Source of the DNA: Lachnospiraceae bacterium
GTDB taxonomy: Bacteria > Bacillota > Clostridia > Lachnospirales > Lachnospiraceae
Reading direction: 5' to 3'
Assembly (NCBI GenBank): GCA_022647575.1
Contig: JALCKY010000002.1
Coordinates: 186,001-250,000 of the forward strand
Length of the DNA: 64,000 bases
The notes under the pieces were generated by a model that saw only the letters and a program-made list of their open reading frames with translations, was not told where the DNA came from and ran no database searches. Both the position numbers and the translations under genes were made by a program. Below are positions 35,848-43,794 of the stretch, piece by piece (the first letter of the stretch is position 1; every line of letters starts with the position of its first letter).

Positions 35848-35876
35848 ATTATAAGCCCGATGTATTAAAAATACAA
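35848..35876 (-). promoter_or_regulatory. promoter of FMN riboswitch-ribU
   Basis: Minus strand TTGTAT (35876-35871), 17-base spacer, TATAAT (35853-35848). The -10 is exact; the -35 is weak. Confidence 0.65.
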
Positions 35877-35878
35877 GA

Positions 35879-35905
35879 GCGGCAGGCCGTCTTTCTGCCT
35901 GCCGC
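35879..35905 (-). terminator. hairpin after the STAS gene
   Basis: Arms GCGGCAGGC and GCCTGCCGC with a 9-base loop, followed on the minus strand by a T-containing stretch that is also the -35 region of the ribU promoter. Confidence 0.5.
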
Positions 35906-35915
35906 CTGTCCTTCT

Positions 35916-35995
35916 CATTCAATTTTCAGGATCTCTGTCCGGTCTTCAGGATTTTCGTTCAATCTTCGGAATTTCTATTCGATCTTCAGGATCTC
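35916..35995. repeat. 20-base tandem repeat beyond the STAS gene stop
   Basis: Four 20-base units (from 35916, 35936, 35956, 35976), for example CATTCAATTTTCAGGATCTC. The unit at 35976-35995 is the 3' end of the STAS gene (codons for EILKIE); the TAG spans 35977-35975, and three diverged copies follow downstream. Confidence 0.85.
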
Positions 35996-36271
35996 TGAAA
36001 AGTTGGTCATATTGAAAACTTCCATGACGGCATCATTGACATTGCGGATGATCATGCCGCCTTTTCCGGACATAAGCTTCTCTTCCCCGAGAAGAACGCG
36101 GAGACCTGCCGAAGAAATATAATCCAGTTTTGCAAAATCCAGGACAATGGAATCATACGGATTCGCCGGATCCCTCAGTGCTGCTTCCAGTTCCGGAGCA
36201 GTAATCGTATCCAGCCTTCCTTCAACTGCCATTGTCATTTCTGTCCCGTTGAGTTTTTTTTCAATCGTCAT
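35975..36271 (-). CDS. STAS-domain anti-sigma factor antagonist-like protein
   Basis: A 98-residue single STAS domain similar to SpoIIAA/RsbV. The conserved phosphorylation segment reads DYISSAGLRVLLG. Such proteins are switched by serine phosphorylation and bind anti-sigma kinases. No anti-sigma kinase or sigma factor lies in the window; the upstream neighbour (34 bases away) is a kinase-fold protein without catalytic residues. GGAGG precedes the ATG. Confidence 0.88.
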   Translation of the reverse strand: MTIEKKLNGTEMTMAVEGRLDTITAPELEAALRDPANPYDSIVLDFAKLDYISSAGLRVLLGEEKLMSGKGGMIIRNVNDAVMEVFNMTNFSEILKIE

Positions 36272-36305
36272 CGTCCAGCCTCCGTAAAGATATTTTTGAC
36301 CTGTA

Positions 36306-37205
36306 TCAAAGATTGATGTTTCTGACCTGCTCTGTCAGTTCCCCGACATGCGGCAGGAATTTTTCACGACAGGATTTCAGCGCAGCTGCTTTCATGTCCT
36401 CATGGAGATTCGGGACATCGACCGCAACCATCGTCATTTTCAGCATCGCGAAAGAGTGAATAAAGCCATCCATTTTTATATACTCCTCTTCCGTCTTAAA
36501 GTCAAAATAATTATGAAGAAACCTGTCCCACAGACGTGCCGTCGTCGGCCTGTCCATATTGGTAAGGAACCGGACAAAGGAATCGCTTGTCGCTCCGGCT
36601 GCCACGAAGGAAATGCTTTCGCACAGATCGGCCAGTTCAAACAGCGGGTTTCCGTAGCTGGTATAGTTGAAGGAATTCATATAGATTTCGCCGTCTTTAT
36701 AAAGCGCCGTTCCCGGGTTGAAGCCCATCGCCAGGAAGGTGTCGCGGTCCGGCACCGCATCCACAAGCCGGCTGCATTTCTCAATCTCTTCGTCCGTCAG
36801 AAGGCCTTTCATCGCTTCCAGGCTTCTGCGGTAATCGTCTTCGATAAACGGAAGTTTCCCCGGCGCGACATGGATGCTGTGCTTCTTCTTCAGCGAGTCC
36901 GCATACAAAGCGGCATAGCGTTCGAGATGATCCGGATCTTCCATGATCTGATGTCCGAGAGTCTTTGCCAGCATGTGCTCGTAAATGACGCCGATCTTGT
37001 CGCCGCACTGAACCATTTCGTAAGAAAAAAGTGCCGGAATACCCAGGGCAAGACAGGTTTTCGCATTTTCTCTTTCCAGTTCAATCTGCTCCAGCGGTTC
37101 CGGCCCCACGCTGAAGGTCACCATTGTCTCATCATCGATTTTATAGGATTCCCGGATAATCGACCTGCTGATCAGTTTTGCATTTTCAATAGATATCTGT
37201 CTCAT
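36306..37205 (-). CDS. kinase-fold protein (TIGR02172-like), apparently catalytically dead
   Basis: About 299 residues from MRQISIENAKLISR. The overall pattern resembles the aminoglycoside-phosphotransferase-like TIGR02172 family, where the catalytic loop should read like HGDFHPGN and be followed by an acidic metal-binding motif. Here the corresponding stretch is AMGFNPGTALYKDG and then YMNSFNY, so the catalytic Asp, the Asn and the metal Asp all appear to be replaced. It is encoded directly upstream of the STAS gene. A regulatory pseudokinase is an inference; the family name rests on my recall of its pattern. Confidence 0.7.
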   Translation of the reverse strand: MRQISIENAKLISRSIIRESYKIDDETMVTFSVGPEPLEQIELERENAKTCLALGIPALFSYEMVQCGDKIGVIYEHMLAKTLGHQIMEDPDHLERYAALYADSLKKKHSIHVAPGKLPFIEDDYRRSLEAMKGLLTDEEIEKCSRLVDAVPDRDTFLAMGFNPGTALYKDGEIYMNSFNYTSYGNPLFELADLCESISFVAAGATSDSFVRFLTNMDRPTTARLWDRFLHNYFDFKTEEEYIKMDGFIHSFAMLKMTMVAVDVPNLHEDMKAAALKSCREKFLPHVGELTEQVRNINL

Positions 37206-37348
37206 AGGTGCCCCTCTCCTCATCTGCTGCACAGGCATAGATTCTGAAATGCCGTGCCGTTTCCCGGCATGCGGCTTTCATTTCGCACTGCAGCAATAAG
37301 AATGATAACGGAGCACCTACAACAAACCCACAACAAAATTTCAGGACT

Positions 37349-38146
37349 TTATGCCAGGTTCAGATGATTCTTGATGATGGAGCGGCTGATGAAATACATG
37401 ACCGCCGCAAGGGCCATCAGTCCGACAAACAGGATAAGAACAATCGGGACCGCTTCGGGAAGCACATTGATCAGATTGCCTTCCGCATCGTGAAGACTCT
37501 GCGAGCCAAAGAGCGCCGCCCCGGACCGGCCGATCAGCAGGCAGACCGAAAAGACCGCAAAAAACACCTGGCACAGGAATCCGAAAACCAGATAAAAGAT
37601 AAAAGTCATGACACCCTTGTTTTCCGGGAAAAGATGTCCGACCGAACCGGACAGGTGCGCAAGGCCCGACATCGTGCAGGCCGAAGCGATGATTCCGAGA
37701 ATCAGGGAAATGACCAGGAAAGCGATGTACGGAACAGCTTCAGAGGGAATTCCGCTTTTTCCGTAAGCCGGCCGCAGGACAAGTGCCAGAAAAGTTCCCA
37801 TGACAATCACGGCATCAGCGGCATACCAGGTCAGATAGGCCAGCGTATGCGAAAGCATCTGCTGATCGACCGTCATCGGAAGGGCGTTGGTCAGATAGCC
37901 TTCCTCCGTAAACATTCTCCTGTAAAAACGCAGGACCAGAAGCAGGTTCGTCAGGACCACGGCCGTAATGGCCGTCAAAACCATCAGCACCGCGACGATT
38001 GCCGAAACGGTCATTACCGCATTCCCGGCATCCGCAAACGGCATCAGAATCATTTCCAGGGCAGTCAGAACCAGCAGGATTCCGTGCACGATCAGCAGCG
38101 GAATGCTCACATTTTTCATATCGTACCGGTACATTTTCAATAGCAT
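37349..38146 (-). CDS. ABC transporter membrane subunit
   Basis: A 265-residue integral membrane protein with about six helices, beginning MLLKMYRYDMKNVSIP. It overlaps the ATPase gene by 10 bases, with GGAGG just before its start. It looks like an ABC-2-type export permease for drug, lipid or peptide. It has no recognisable substrate motif. Operon control by the YtrA-type regulator suggests cell-wall or peptide-antibiotic stress, as for ytr systems, but this is inference. Confidence 0.75.
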   Translation of the reverse strand: MLLKMYRYDMKNVSIPLLIVHGILLVLTALEMILMPFADAGNAVMTVSAIVAVLMVLTAITAVVLTNLLLVLRFYRRMFTEEGYLTNALPMTVDQQMLSHTLAYLTWYAADAVIVMGTFLALVLRPAYGKSGIPSEAVPYIAFLVISLILGIIASACTMSGLAHLSGSVGHLFPENKGVMTFIFYLVFGFLCQVFFAVFSVCLLIGRSGAALFGSQSLHDAEGNLINVLPEAVPIVLILFVGLMALAAVMYFISRSIIKNHLNLA

Positions 38147-38841
38147 TTGAATACCTCCCTGAAATAATCATTGACTGACTTTCCGTGTTCCTCGCGGATG
38201 GCATCGACTGTCGACTTCAGGACGATGCGGCCGTTGTTGATGAAGACTGCCTCATCCAGAATCGGCTCGACATCTGAAATCAGATGCGTGGAAATAAGGA
38301 CCGATGAATCCTCGTCCGTATTGGCTACAATCGTATGGAGAATGAAATCCCGCGTTGCCGGATCCACCCCTCCGATCGGTTCATCCAGAAGATAGAGCTT
38401 TGCCCGGCGGCTCATGACAAGGACCAGCTGCAGTTTATCCTTCGTGCCTTTTGACATGGTCTTGAGATACTGCGTACCCGTGATGCCGAGTTTCTCCATC
38501 ATCTCCTCCGCCCTCGGACGGTCGAAATCTTCAAAGAATGTCTGGAAATAATCCAGCGCATCCTTCACCGTCAGAGTATCCCCGAGGAAATTGCAGTCCG
38601 GCAGATAAGAAACGATTTTCTTGATCTCCACCGGATCCGTCTGTCCCGCAATGGCAAAAGTGCCTCCGGTCGGAACCAGCAGTTTCTCCAGGATCTTGAT
38701 CAGCGTCGTCTTCCCGCTGCCGTTCGGGCCCAGAAGTCCGACAATGCGGCCGCTCTGGCAGTTCAGACTGACATTGTCCAGCGCCTGGCAGCCGCCTTTG
38801 TACTGCTTGCTGATATTGATGCATTCAATGACTGCGCTCAT
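38137..38841 (-). CDS. ABC transporter ATP-binding protein
   Basis: A 234-residue ATPase. Walker A is GPNGSGKTTL, Walker B LYLLDEPIGGVDP, and the H-loop is STHLISD. The signature loop reads MSKGTKDKL in place of LSGGQ, a form seen in YtrB-like exporters. Overlaps the GntR gene stop by 4 bases and the permease start by 10 bases. Confidence 0.9.
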   Translation of the reverse strand: MSAVIECINISKQYKGGCQALDNVSLNCQSGRIVGLLGPNGSGKTTLIKILEKLLVPTGGTFAIAGQTDPVEIKKIVSYLPDCNFLGDTLTVKDALDYFQTFFEDFDRPRAEEMMEKLGITGTQYLKTMSKGTKDKLQLVLVMSRRAKLYLLDEPIGGVDPATRDFILHTIVANTDEDSSVLISTHLISDVEPILDEAVFINNGRIVLKSTVDAIREEHGKSVNDYFREVFKCY

Positions 38842-39254
38842 TGTTCTTCCCCTTTCACAGCGGTATTCTGTCCGGCTGCATTCTGCGCATCGGCAGAGAC
38901 CGCTTCCTTTTCCATTCGTTTCAGAAGTTCCTTTTTTGTCATGCCCAGGTCGGCCATCTTCTCCAGAAAGATCCGGATCTGCCTGTCGGCAATGGCGTTC
39001 CGCGTTTCTCCGATCATGTTCCCGTCCTCCGTGATAAATCGTCCGCTCGTACGGCGGCTTGTCACAAGTCCTCCGCGTTCCAGTTCCGAAAGAGCTCTCT
39101 GCATGGTATTCGGATTGACACCCGCCTCCAGCGCCAGTTCCCTGACCGACGGCAGCTGCTGTCCCGGCTGATATCGCCCGGAGGCGATTTCCGTCTCCAC
39201 CTTTTCAATGATCTGCTGGTAAATAGGTCTCGACGGATCCAGGTTCCATTCCAT
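38838..39254 (-). CDS. GntR-family regulator (YtrA subfamily)
   Basis: A 138-residue regulator: winged helix-turn-helix (about 10-75, PIYQQIIEKVETEI and LPSVRELALEAGVNPNT) and only a short C-terminal dimerisation tail, which is the YtrA type. It heads a three-gene operon with the ABC transporter and sits just below a 34-base palindrome overlapping its promoter, so it very likely represses its own operon until an inducer binds. Confidence 0.9.
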   Translation of the reverse strand: MEWNLDPSRPIYQQIIEKVETEIASGRYQPGQQLPSVRELALEAGVNPNTMQRALSELERGGLVTSRRTSGRFITEDGNMIGETRNAIADRQIRIFLEKMADLGMTKKELLKRMEKEAVSADAQNAAGQNTAVKGEEQ

Positions 39255-39273
39255 ATTCTCACCTCGCTTGTCT

Positions 39274-39326
39274 GTATTACTGTATTAGCTGATTAGTACA
39301 ATAATACATAAATTCCCTTTTGTCAA
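39274..39326 (-). promoter_or_regulatory. promoter and palindromic operator of the GntR operon
   Basis: Minus strand TTGACA (39326-39321), 17-base spacer, TATTGT (39303-39298). A 34-base imperfect palindrome (39274-39307) covers the -10; its outer arms are GTATTA and TAATAC. This is the expected kind of site for a YtrA-type repressor. Confidence 0.8.
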
Positions 39327-39331
39327 CCCCG

Positions 39332-39365
39332 AAATAAAAAAAAGAACCTCACGGAATCGTGAGGC
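39332..39365 (-). terminator. terminator of the GH31/symporter operon
   Basis: Minus strand stem CCTCACG / CGTGAGG, followed by TTC and then a run of eight T. Located about 90 bases after the symporter stop. Confidence 0.88.
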
Positions 39366-39452
39366 TCTCGGAATCATGAAGCTCTCTGATTAAACCCGCA
39401 GGTTCAGGCAGGCATTCGGATTGACAGCTGCCGCATTTCTCCTGCGGTATGA

Positions 39453-40934
39453 TTATTTTACATTGAACTGCAGGGCGTTTTTCTCATTCCACAGGCGGTC
39501 ATAGGCAAATCCGGTGATCTTCTCGCAGACTTTCTTCTCTTCTTCCGTCGCAGGCTCGGTGATTTCGCCTTTCCGTCTGGCGATGTCTTTCTTGATGACA
39601 TCAAATTCTTTTTTGCCCATCGGGAAAATAAACGCAAAGATAAGCGTCAGCACCATCAGCACGATCGGAGCGAAAATGTAAATCAGGGCGATCCCGTGCT
39701 GCGTCGCCGCGCTCTGGCGTGCGCCTCCGTTGGCAAGGACTTCGCTGTATCCGACCAGGGCCAGCAAAAGTCCGATGATTGCGGAGGAAAGTCCTGTGGC
39801 AATCTTGCGGATGAAAGTCGCCATGCCGGAGCAGGTGCCCGGACGGTTGATTGAGGTGATCAGTTCGTCCACGTCCGCCATATCGGAAAGGATGGCATAG
39901 ATGCTGACAGATGAGGCTGCCATGCCGATGCCGACGATAAAGGACAGGACCAAAATGATGACGAAGCTGGCACCTTCATGGGAAAATGCCAGCATGGCCA
40001 GTGTGGCGGCAATGCGGACCGGGAAGCCGATCTTGATCGGGAAGGTTTTGGAAGTGCGGCTGATCACCGGCGTAAAAGCAATCATTCCCACAAACTGTGA
40101 AAGAAGGATCACGGCCATCAGATACGTAAATCTTCCGCCGCCGTAGGCATTGAGAACGTCGTCCACATAGTAGACCGCAAGCCCGGTCACGAAATCCGCT
40201 GCCCCCTGGCCGCAGAGGAAGATGGCAAGGAACAGGCGGAACGTACGGCTCTTATAGACCGTAAAGGACTGCGTAAAGCTTTCCTTCATCGTGATCTTCC
40301 GGACTTCCTTCTGCTTCTCCCAGGTACCGAAGAAGGTAATCAGGATGACGACGGTAAAGAGGGCGCCGAAAATCAGGGCAACCGTCAGGTACTGGCTGCT
40401 GTTCGTATTATCCTTGATGAGAATCGACGGAATCAGTCCCGCAAGGATGGCGCCGAACGAAGAAAAAATCATGCGGACCGCCGTGAAGCTGCTCCGCTTC
40501 GCATAGTCTTCCACCATGTCGGGAAGCAGGCCGTTGTAGGGAACCATCACGATCGTGAACCCGGTCGAGAACAGCATATACATCAGGACGTAGAAAATAT
40601 ACTGTCCCGCCGGCGATGCCGATTTCAGCGGAACCCACATCATGATGAAGGTAATCGCAGAGGCAAAGGCTCCGATCAGAATGTAAAACCTTTTGGCCCC
40701 GAACTTCGATTTCGTCCGGTCGGCAATATTTCCCATGATCGGATCCGTGACGGCATCCCAGACTTTCCCGATCAGCGGAATGGTTCCGGCCAGGATCGTG
40801 GACATGCCGATCGACTTGGTCATGAAGACCGTGAAAAAGGTACTGATGATGACGAACGCCCCGCCTCCGTAAATATCGGCAAAACCATAGGCGCATTTTG
40901 CCCAGAGGCTGTCTTCCCGGTTCTTTTTATTCAT
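39453..40934 (-). CDS. GPH-family sugar:cation symporter
   Basis: A 493-residue, 12-helix transporter of the glycoside-pentoside-hexuronide family (MelB/YicJ/YihO-like). It starts NREDSLWAKCAYGFADIYGG and has the family's GKVWDAVTDPIMGNIADR motif with an Asp used for cation coupling. The E. coli sulfoquinovose cluster carries two GPH transporters (YihO, YihP). Given the neighbours, import of sulfoquinovose or its glycosides is the best guess. It overlaps the preceding GH31 gene by 4 bases. Confidence 0.88.
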   Translation of the reverse strand: MNKKNREDSLWAKCAYGFADIYGGGAFVIISTFFTVFMTKSIGMSTILAGTIPLIGKVWDAVTDPIMGNIADRTKSKFGAKRFYILIGAFASAITFIMMWVPLKSASPAGQYIFYVLMYMLFSTGFTIVMVPYNGLLPDMVEDYAKRSSFTAVRMIFSSFGAILAGLIPSILIKDNTNSSQYLTVALIFGALFTVVILITFFGTWEKQKEVRKITMKESFTQSFTVYKSRTFRLFLAIFLCGQGAADFVTGLAVYYVDDVLNAYGGGRFTYLMAVILLSQFVGMIAFTPVISRTSKTFPIKIGFPVRIAATLAMLAFSHEGASFVIILVLSFIVGIGMAASSVSIYAILSDMADVDELITSINRPGTCSGMATFIRKIATGLSSAIIGLLLALVGYSEVLANGGARQSAATQHGIALIYIFAPIVLMVLTLIFAFIFPMGKKEFDVIKKDIARRKGEITEPATEEEKKVCEKITGFAYDRLWNEKNALQFNVK

Positions 40935-42940
40935 TGTGCTCCCCCTTCATAAAGAGATTCTGCTGCCGGTTCCTTCTGCGTTCTTCCGTTCCGGAAGGCA
41001 GCTTCCAGTTCTTCCCTCCACGGGCTTTCCGACCGGATGAAAACCGGCGGGCAGCCGATTGGCGCATCGACTTCCGCCGTCCCGCCTTCGTATTCTTTTC
41101 CCGTAAAGAGATGAATCCACCGGTCGTACGGCAGATAGACCTTCTTCGTGACCGCCCCTTCTTTCAGGACCGGCGCCGCGAGGATGTCCCGGCCCAGAAG
41201 ATATTCATATCCTTCGCGGTAGGCCTGCGGCTCCTCATAATGATAGAACAGCGGACGCATGACCGGCGTCCCCGCAGATGCCTCCTCTTTCACGCAGGCT
41301 TTGAGATAAGGCTTCAGCGCCGCATGCAGACGGCTCATTTCCGCGGTAAAGGAAAGCAGTTCCGCATCGCTGTCATACTGTACATTTTTATCCGGCTGAT
41401 TTCCCTCGTGCGTCCGGAGCAGCGGCGAGAACACATTCATCTCGAGCCACCGCATCAGCAGTTCGCGCGAACGCGTCATTTTCAGAATCGTCGTGTAGCC
41501 GCCCGCATCGCTGTGCGTGATTCCGTATCCGCTCATCGCAAGGGAAAGCGTCGCAGGAATGACCGAGGGCAGGCCGTCGTCGCGCGACCAGTCGACATGC
41601 TGGTCTCCGTTCCACATCATCGGAGAGTACCGCACGGTGCCGGTCGAGCCGGAGCGCATAAAGAAGAAAACCTCTTTTTCTTTTCCGCATTCCTGAATGG
41701 CCTCGCTGTTGATCTTCGCCCAGATGGCCGGCCAGCGGTTATGGATTTTCGCCGGGTCTTCCCCGTCTGCAAGAACGCAGTCCGTCGGCAGGTATTCCGC
41801 AAAATCAGCCATCCAGCCGTCGAGGCCCAGGCCGATCAGGTTTTCTTTAATGATTCCCTTGATCCATTCGTATGCTGCCGGATTCGTGAAATCGACCATC
41901 GCTGCCGGGAAGGTCGTAATGGTCACCATGTAATCTTTGCCTTCCTTATTTTTCACGCAGTAGCCGTGCGCGGACGCATACGCATAGAGTTCTTTTTCGA
42001 TGGCCAGGAAAGGATTGATATACCCCAGAAAATGAATCCCTTTTTTCTTCCATTCGGGAATTTTTCTGTCCAGCCCCGGATAAAGGCTTTCATCCCATTT
42101 CCAGTTCCACATCAGCTGATAGCCGAATTTCGTGACGCGGCAGCCTTCCCAGTCCTGGCACCAGATTCCGCAGATTTTCGTGCCGGCCTTCTCTGCCTCC
42201 GCAAGCTTCTTTTCAACGGTTTCCGTTCCGCCCTGCATGCCGAGAATGATTCCGTCATACAGCCAGTCCGGCAGTTCCTTCTGTCTCCCGATGGCATCGG
42301 AAAGTTTCCCGGAAAGTTCCTCATAGGAATCTGCCGCTCCGATCAGGATATCCGCACTGTCATGGATGCGCAGGATATGGCGGTCCGGGTTCGTGAAGTC
42401 GAATTCCGCATAGGAATCCGTATCCGCGTGGACGAAGTATTTCTCACTCGACACGAAGGTCGGCTGTGCATAATAGCTTTCATATTTCTCAAACGGGAGG
42501 ATTTTCTCCGGATGAACGCCAAAGACAGTCTGCCGGATCATTTTCTTCGCGATCCGGGAAGCATTCTGATGCTCGGCAACCCAGATGCGCACTTTCTGTC
42601 CGCGCAGATTGAAGCGGCTGAAGGTCTCGCCGCAGCCGTAGACGTGTTCTTCTTTTTTTGCGGGAAGCGTAAGGATCAGTCGGTTGACTCCGTCGCTGTC
42701 TTTGAAGGCGACATGCAGACGGACCGTTTCTCCCAGCGTGATCTGAAGTTCTCCTACGGATAAGGGGAGCGTGCCGGTTTTTCCGTCCCACTCGATGTCG
42801 CGGAACGAAATGCCTTCCGTCAGCATCTTCTCCCAGCGCGTTTTTTCCGAATACCGGAAGCTGCCTCTCTGCATCGAAAAATCTGCCGTGCCGTTCCCGA
42901 CCGCAATCTTCATTTCCCTGAGAAGTTCTTCGATCTTCAT
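40931..42940 (-). CDS. GH31 glycosidase, sulfoquinovosidase-like with altered recognition residue
   Basis: About 669 residues from MKIEELLREM (ATG at 42940, RBS GAGG). It aligns end to end with YihQ-type sulfoquinovosidases as I recall them: nucleophile in GWMADFAEYLP, acid/base in WNGDQHVDW. Of the five YihQ sulfonate-recognition positions (Gln, Gln, Arg, Trp, Tyr) it keeps LGMQGG, CQDW, LMW and GGYT, but the Arg position reads FGYQ instead of FGKR, so Arg is Gln. It may cleave a different sulfosugar glycoside or a non-sulfonated one. A second copy with all five residues is encoded 2 kb upstream. Confidence 0.85.
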   Translation of the reverse strand: MKIEELLREMKIAVGNGTADFSMQRGSFRYSEKTRWEKMLTEGISFRDIEWDGKTGTLPLSVGELQITLGETVRLHVAFKDSDGVNRLILTLPAKKEEHVYGCGETFSRFNLRGQKVRIWVAEHQNASRIAKKMIRQTVFGVHPEKILPFEKYESYYAQPTFVSSEKYFVHADTDSYAEFDFTNPDRHILRIHDSADILIGAADSYEELSGKLSDAIGRQKELPDWLYDGIILGMQGGTETVEKKLAEAEKAGTKICGIWCQDWEGCRVTKFGYQLMWNWKWDESLYPGLDRKIPEWKKKGIHFLGYINPFLAIEKELYAYASAHGYCVKNKEGKDYMVTITTFPAAMVDFTNPAAYEWIKGIIKENLIGLGLDGWMADFAEYLPTDCVLADGEDPAKIHNRWPAIWAKINSEAIQECGKEKEVFFFMRSGSTGTVRYSPMMWNGDQHVDWSRDDGLPSVIPATLSLAMSGYGITHSDAGGYTTILKMTRSRELLMRWLEMNVFSPLLRTHEGNQPDKNVQYDSDAELLSFTAEMSRLHAALKPYLKACVKEEASAGTPVMRPLFYHYEEPQAYREGYEYLLGRDILAAPVLKEGAVTKKVYLPYDRWIHLFTGKEYEGGTAEVDAPIGCPPVFIRSESPWREELEAAFRNGRTQKEPAAESLYEGGAQ

Positions 42941-43074
42941 AGTTTTTCCTCGCATGAATCCGTTTATAAAACCGGATAAAAGATCCGCAGGCAGAGCAGG
43001 CGTTCCGCCGGAAGCGGGTTTTTCTGCATCTTTTGTTTAATTGTAAATGAAACAATATCAGACTTCAATCACTA

Positions 43075-43791
43075 TCAGAGATTCAGGATGACCAGAGAAA
43101 TTCCGGAAGCAACGAGCAGGATGCTGACCAGAACCTTCGCACGTTTCTCGCTGACCTTTTTCGACAGCAGCATGCCGGAAAAAAGTCCTGCCAGCATGAC
43201 CGGATACAGCATCAGCGCCGTCTTCAGTATCTGAAGCGTAAAGATGCCGAGGACGGAATAAAGGATCGTCCGGAAAATATCATCGCACAAAAAAACGATG
43301 CAGAGGTTCGCACGGAATTCATGCATGTCTTTTGTCTGCTGCGAAATCGCAGCCGCCAGAAGCGCGCCGACCCCGTAGAGTCCGCACAGGATTCCCGAAA
43401 GAACGGCGATGACAATCCGGTACGCTTTCGGTCTTGTTCCCTTGCTCCGGAAAACTCCGAGCAGGCTGTCAAGACCGATGACGACGACAACAATTCCGAA
43501 GATAAATTTAACCAGGCGTGCTTCTCCCATTTTCAGGAAAAACACACCCGGTATGCATCCTACGATGACAACGGCCGCATAGGGCAGCCAGATCTTCATG
43601 CGGATGCTTCTGCGCTCCCGGATGGCCATGACGGTATTCGCTCCCAGGCTGTTGACGAGGTCGAACGGCGTGATGTCAACCGTGTTGCGCGAGAAGCTCA
43701 GAATCGTGCCGAAGACCAGCATGTTCGCAAAGCCGCACAGTCCCTTGATGAAATATCCGCTGAAAACGGCTATCGCAAGAAGAAGGCTCAT
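43075..43791 (-). CDS. TauE/SafE-family exporter
   Basis: A 238-residue membrane protein with about seven to eight helices in two halves, the layout of the TSUP (TauE/SafE) family. Members export sulfite or organosulfonates such as sulfolactate and sulfoacetate. Placed between the isomerase and glycosidase genes, it fits as the exporter of the C2 or C3 sulfonate end product. It starts 3 bases after the isomerase stop. Confidence 0.82.
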   Translation of the reverse strand: MSLLLAIAVFSGYFIKGLCGFANMLVFGTILSFSRNTVDITPFDLVNSLGANTVMAIRERRSIRMKIWLPYAAVVIVGCIPGVFFLKMGEARLVKFIFGIVVVVIGLDSLLGVFRSKGTRPKAYRIVIAVLSGILCGLYGVGALLAAAISQQTKDMHEFRANLCIVFLCDDIFRTILYSVLGIFTLQILKTALMLYPVMLAGLFSGMLLSKKVSEKRAKVLVSILLVASGISLVILNL

Positions 43792-43794
43792 GGA

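Noticed and set aside
40898..42763. 621-codon plus-strand frame opposite the GH31 gene
   Set aside because: Antisense shadow of a well-supported GH31 gene in a GC-rich region; composition is Arg/His/Phe-rich with no recognisable domain.
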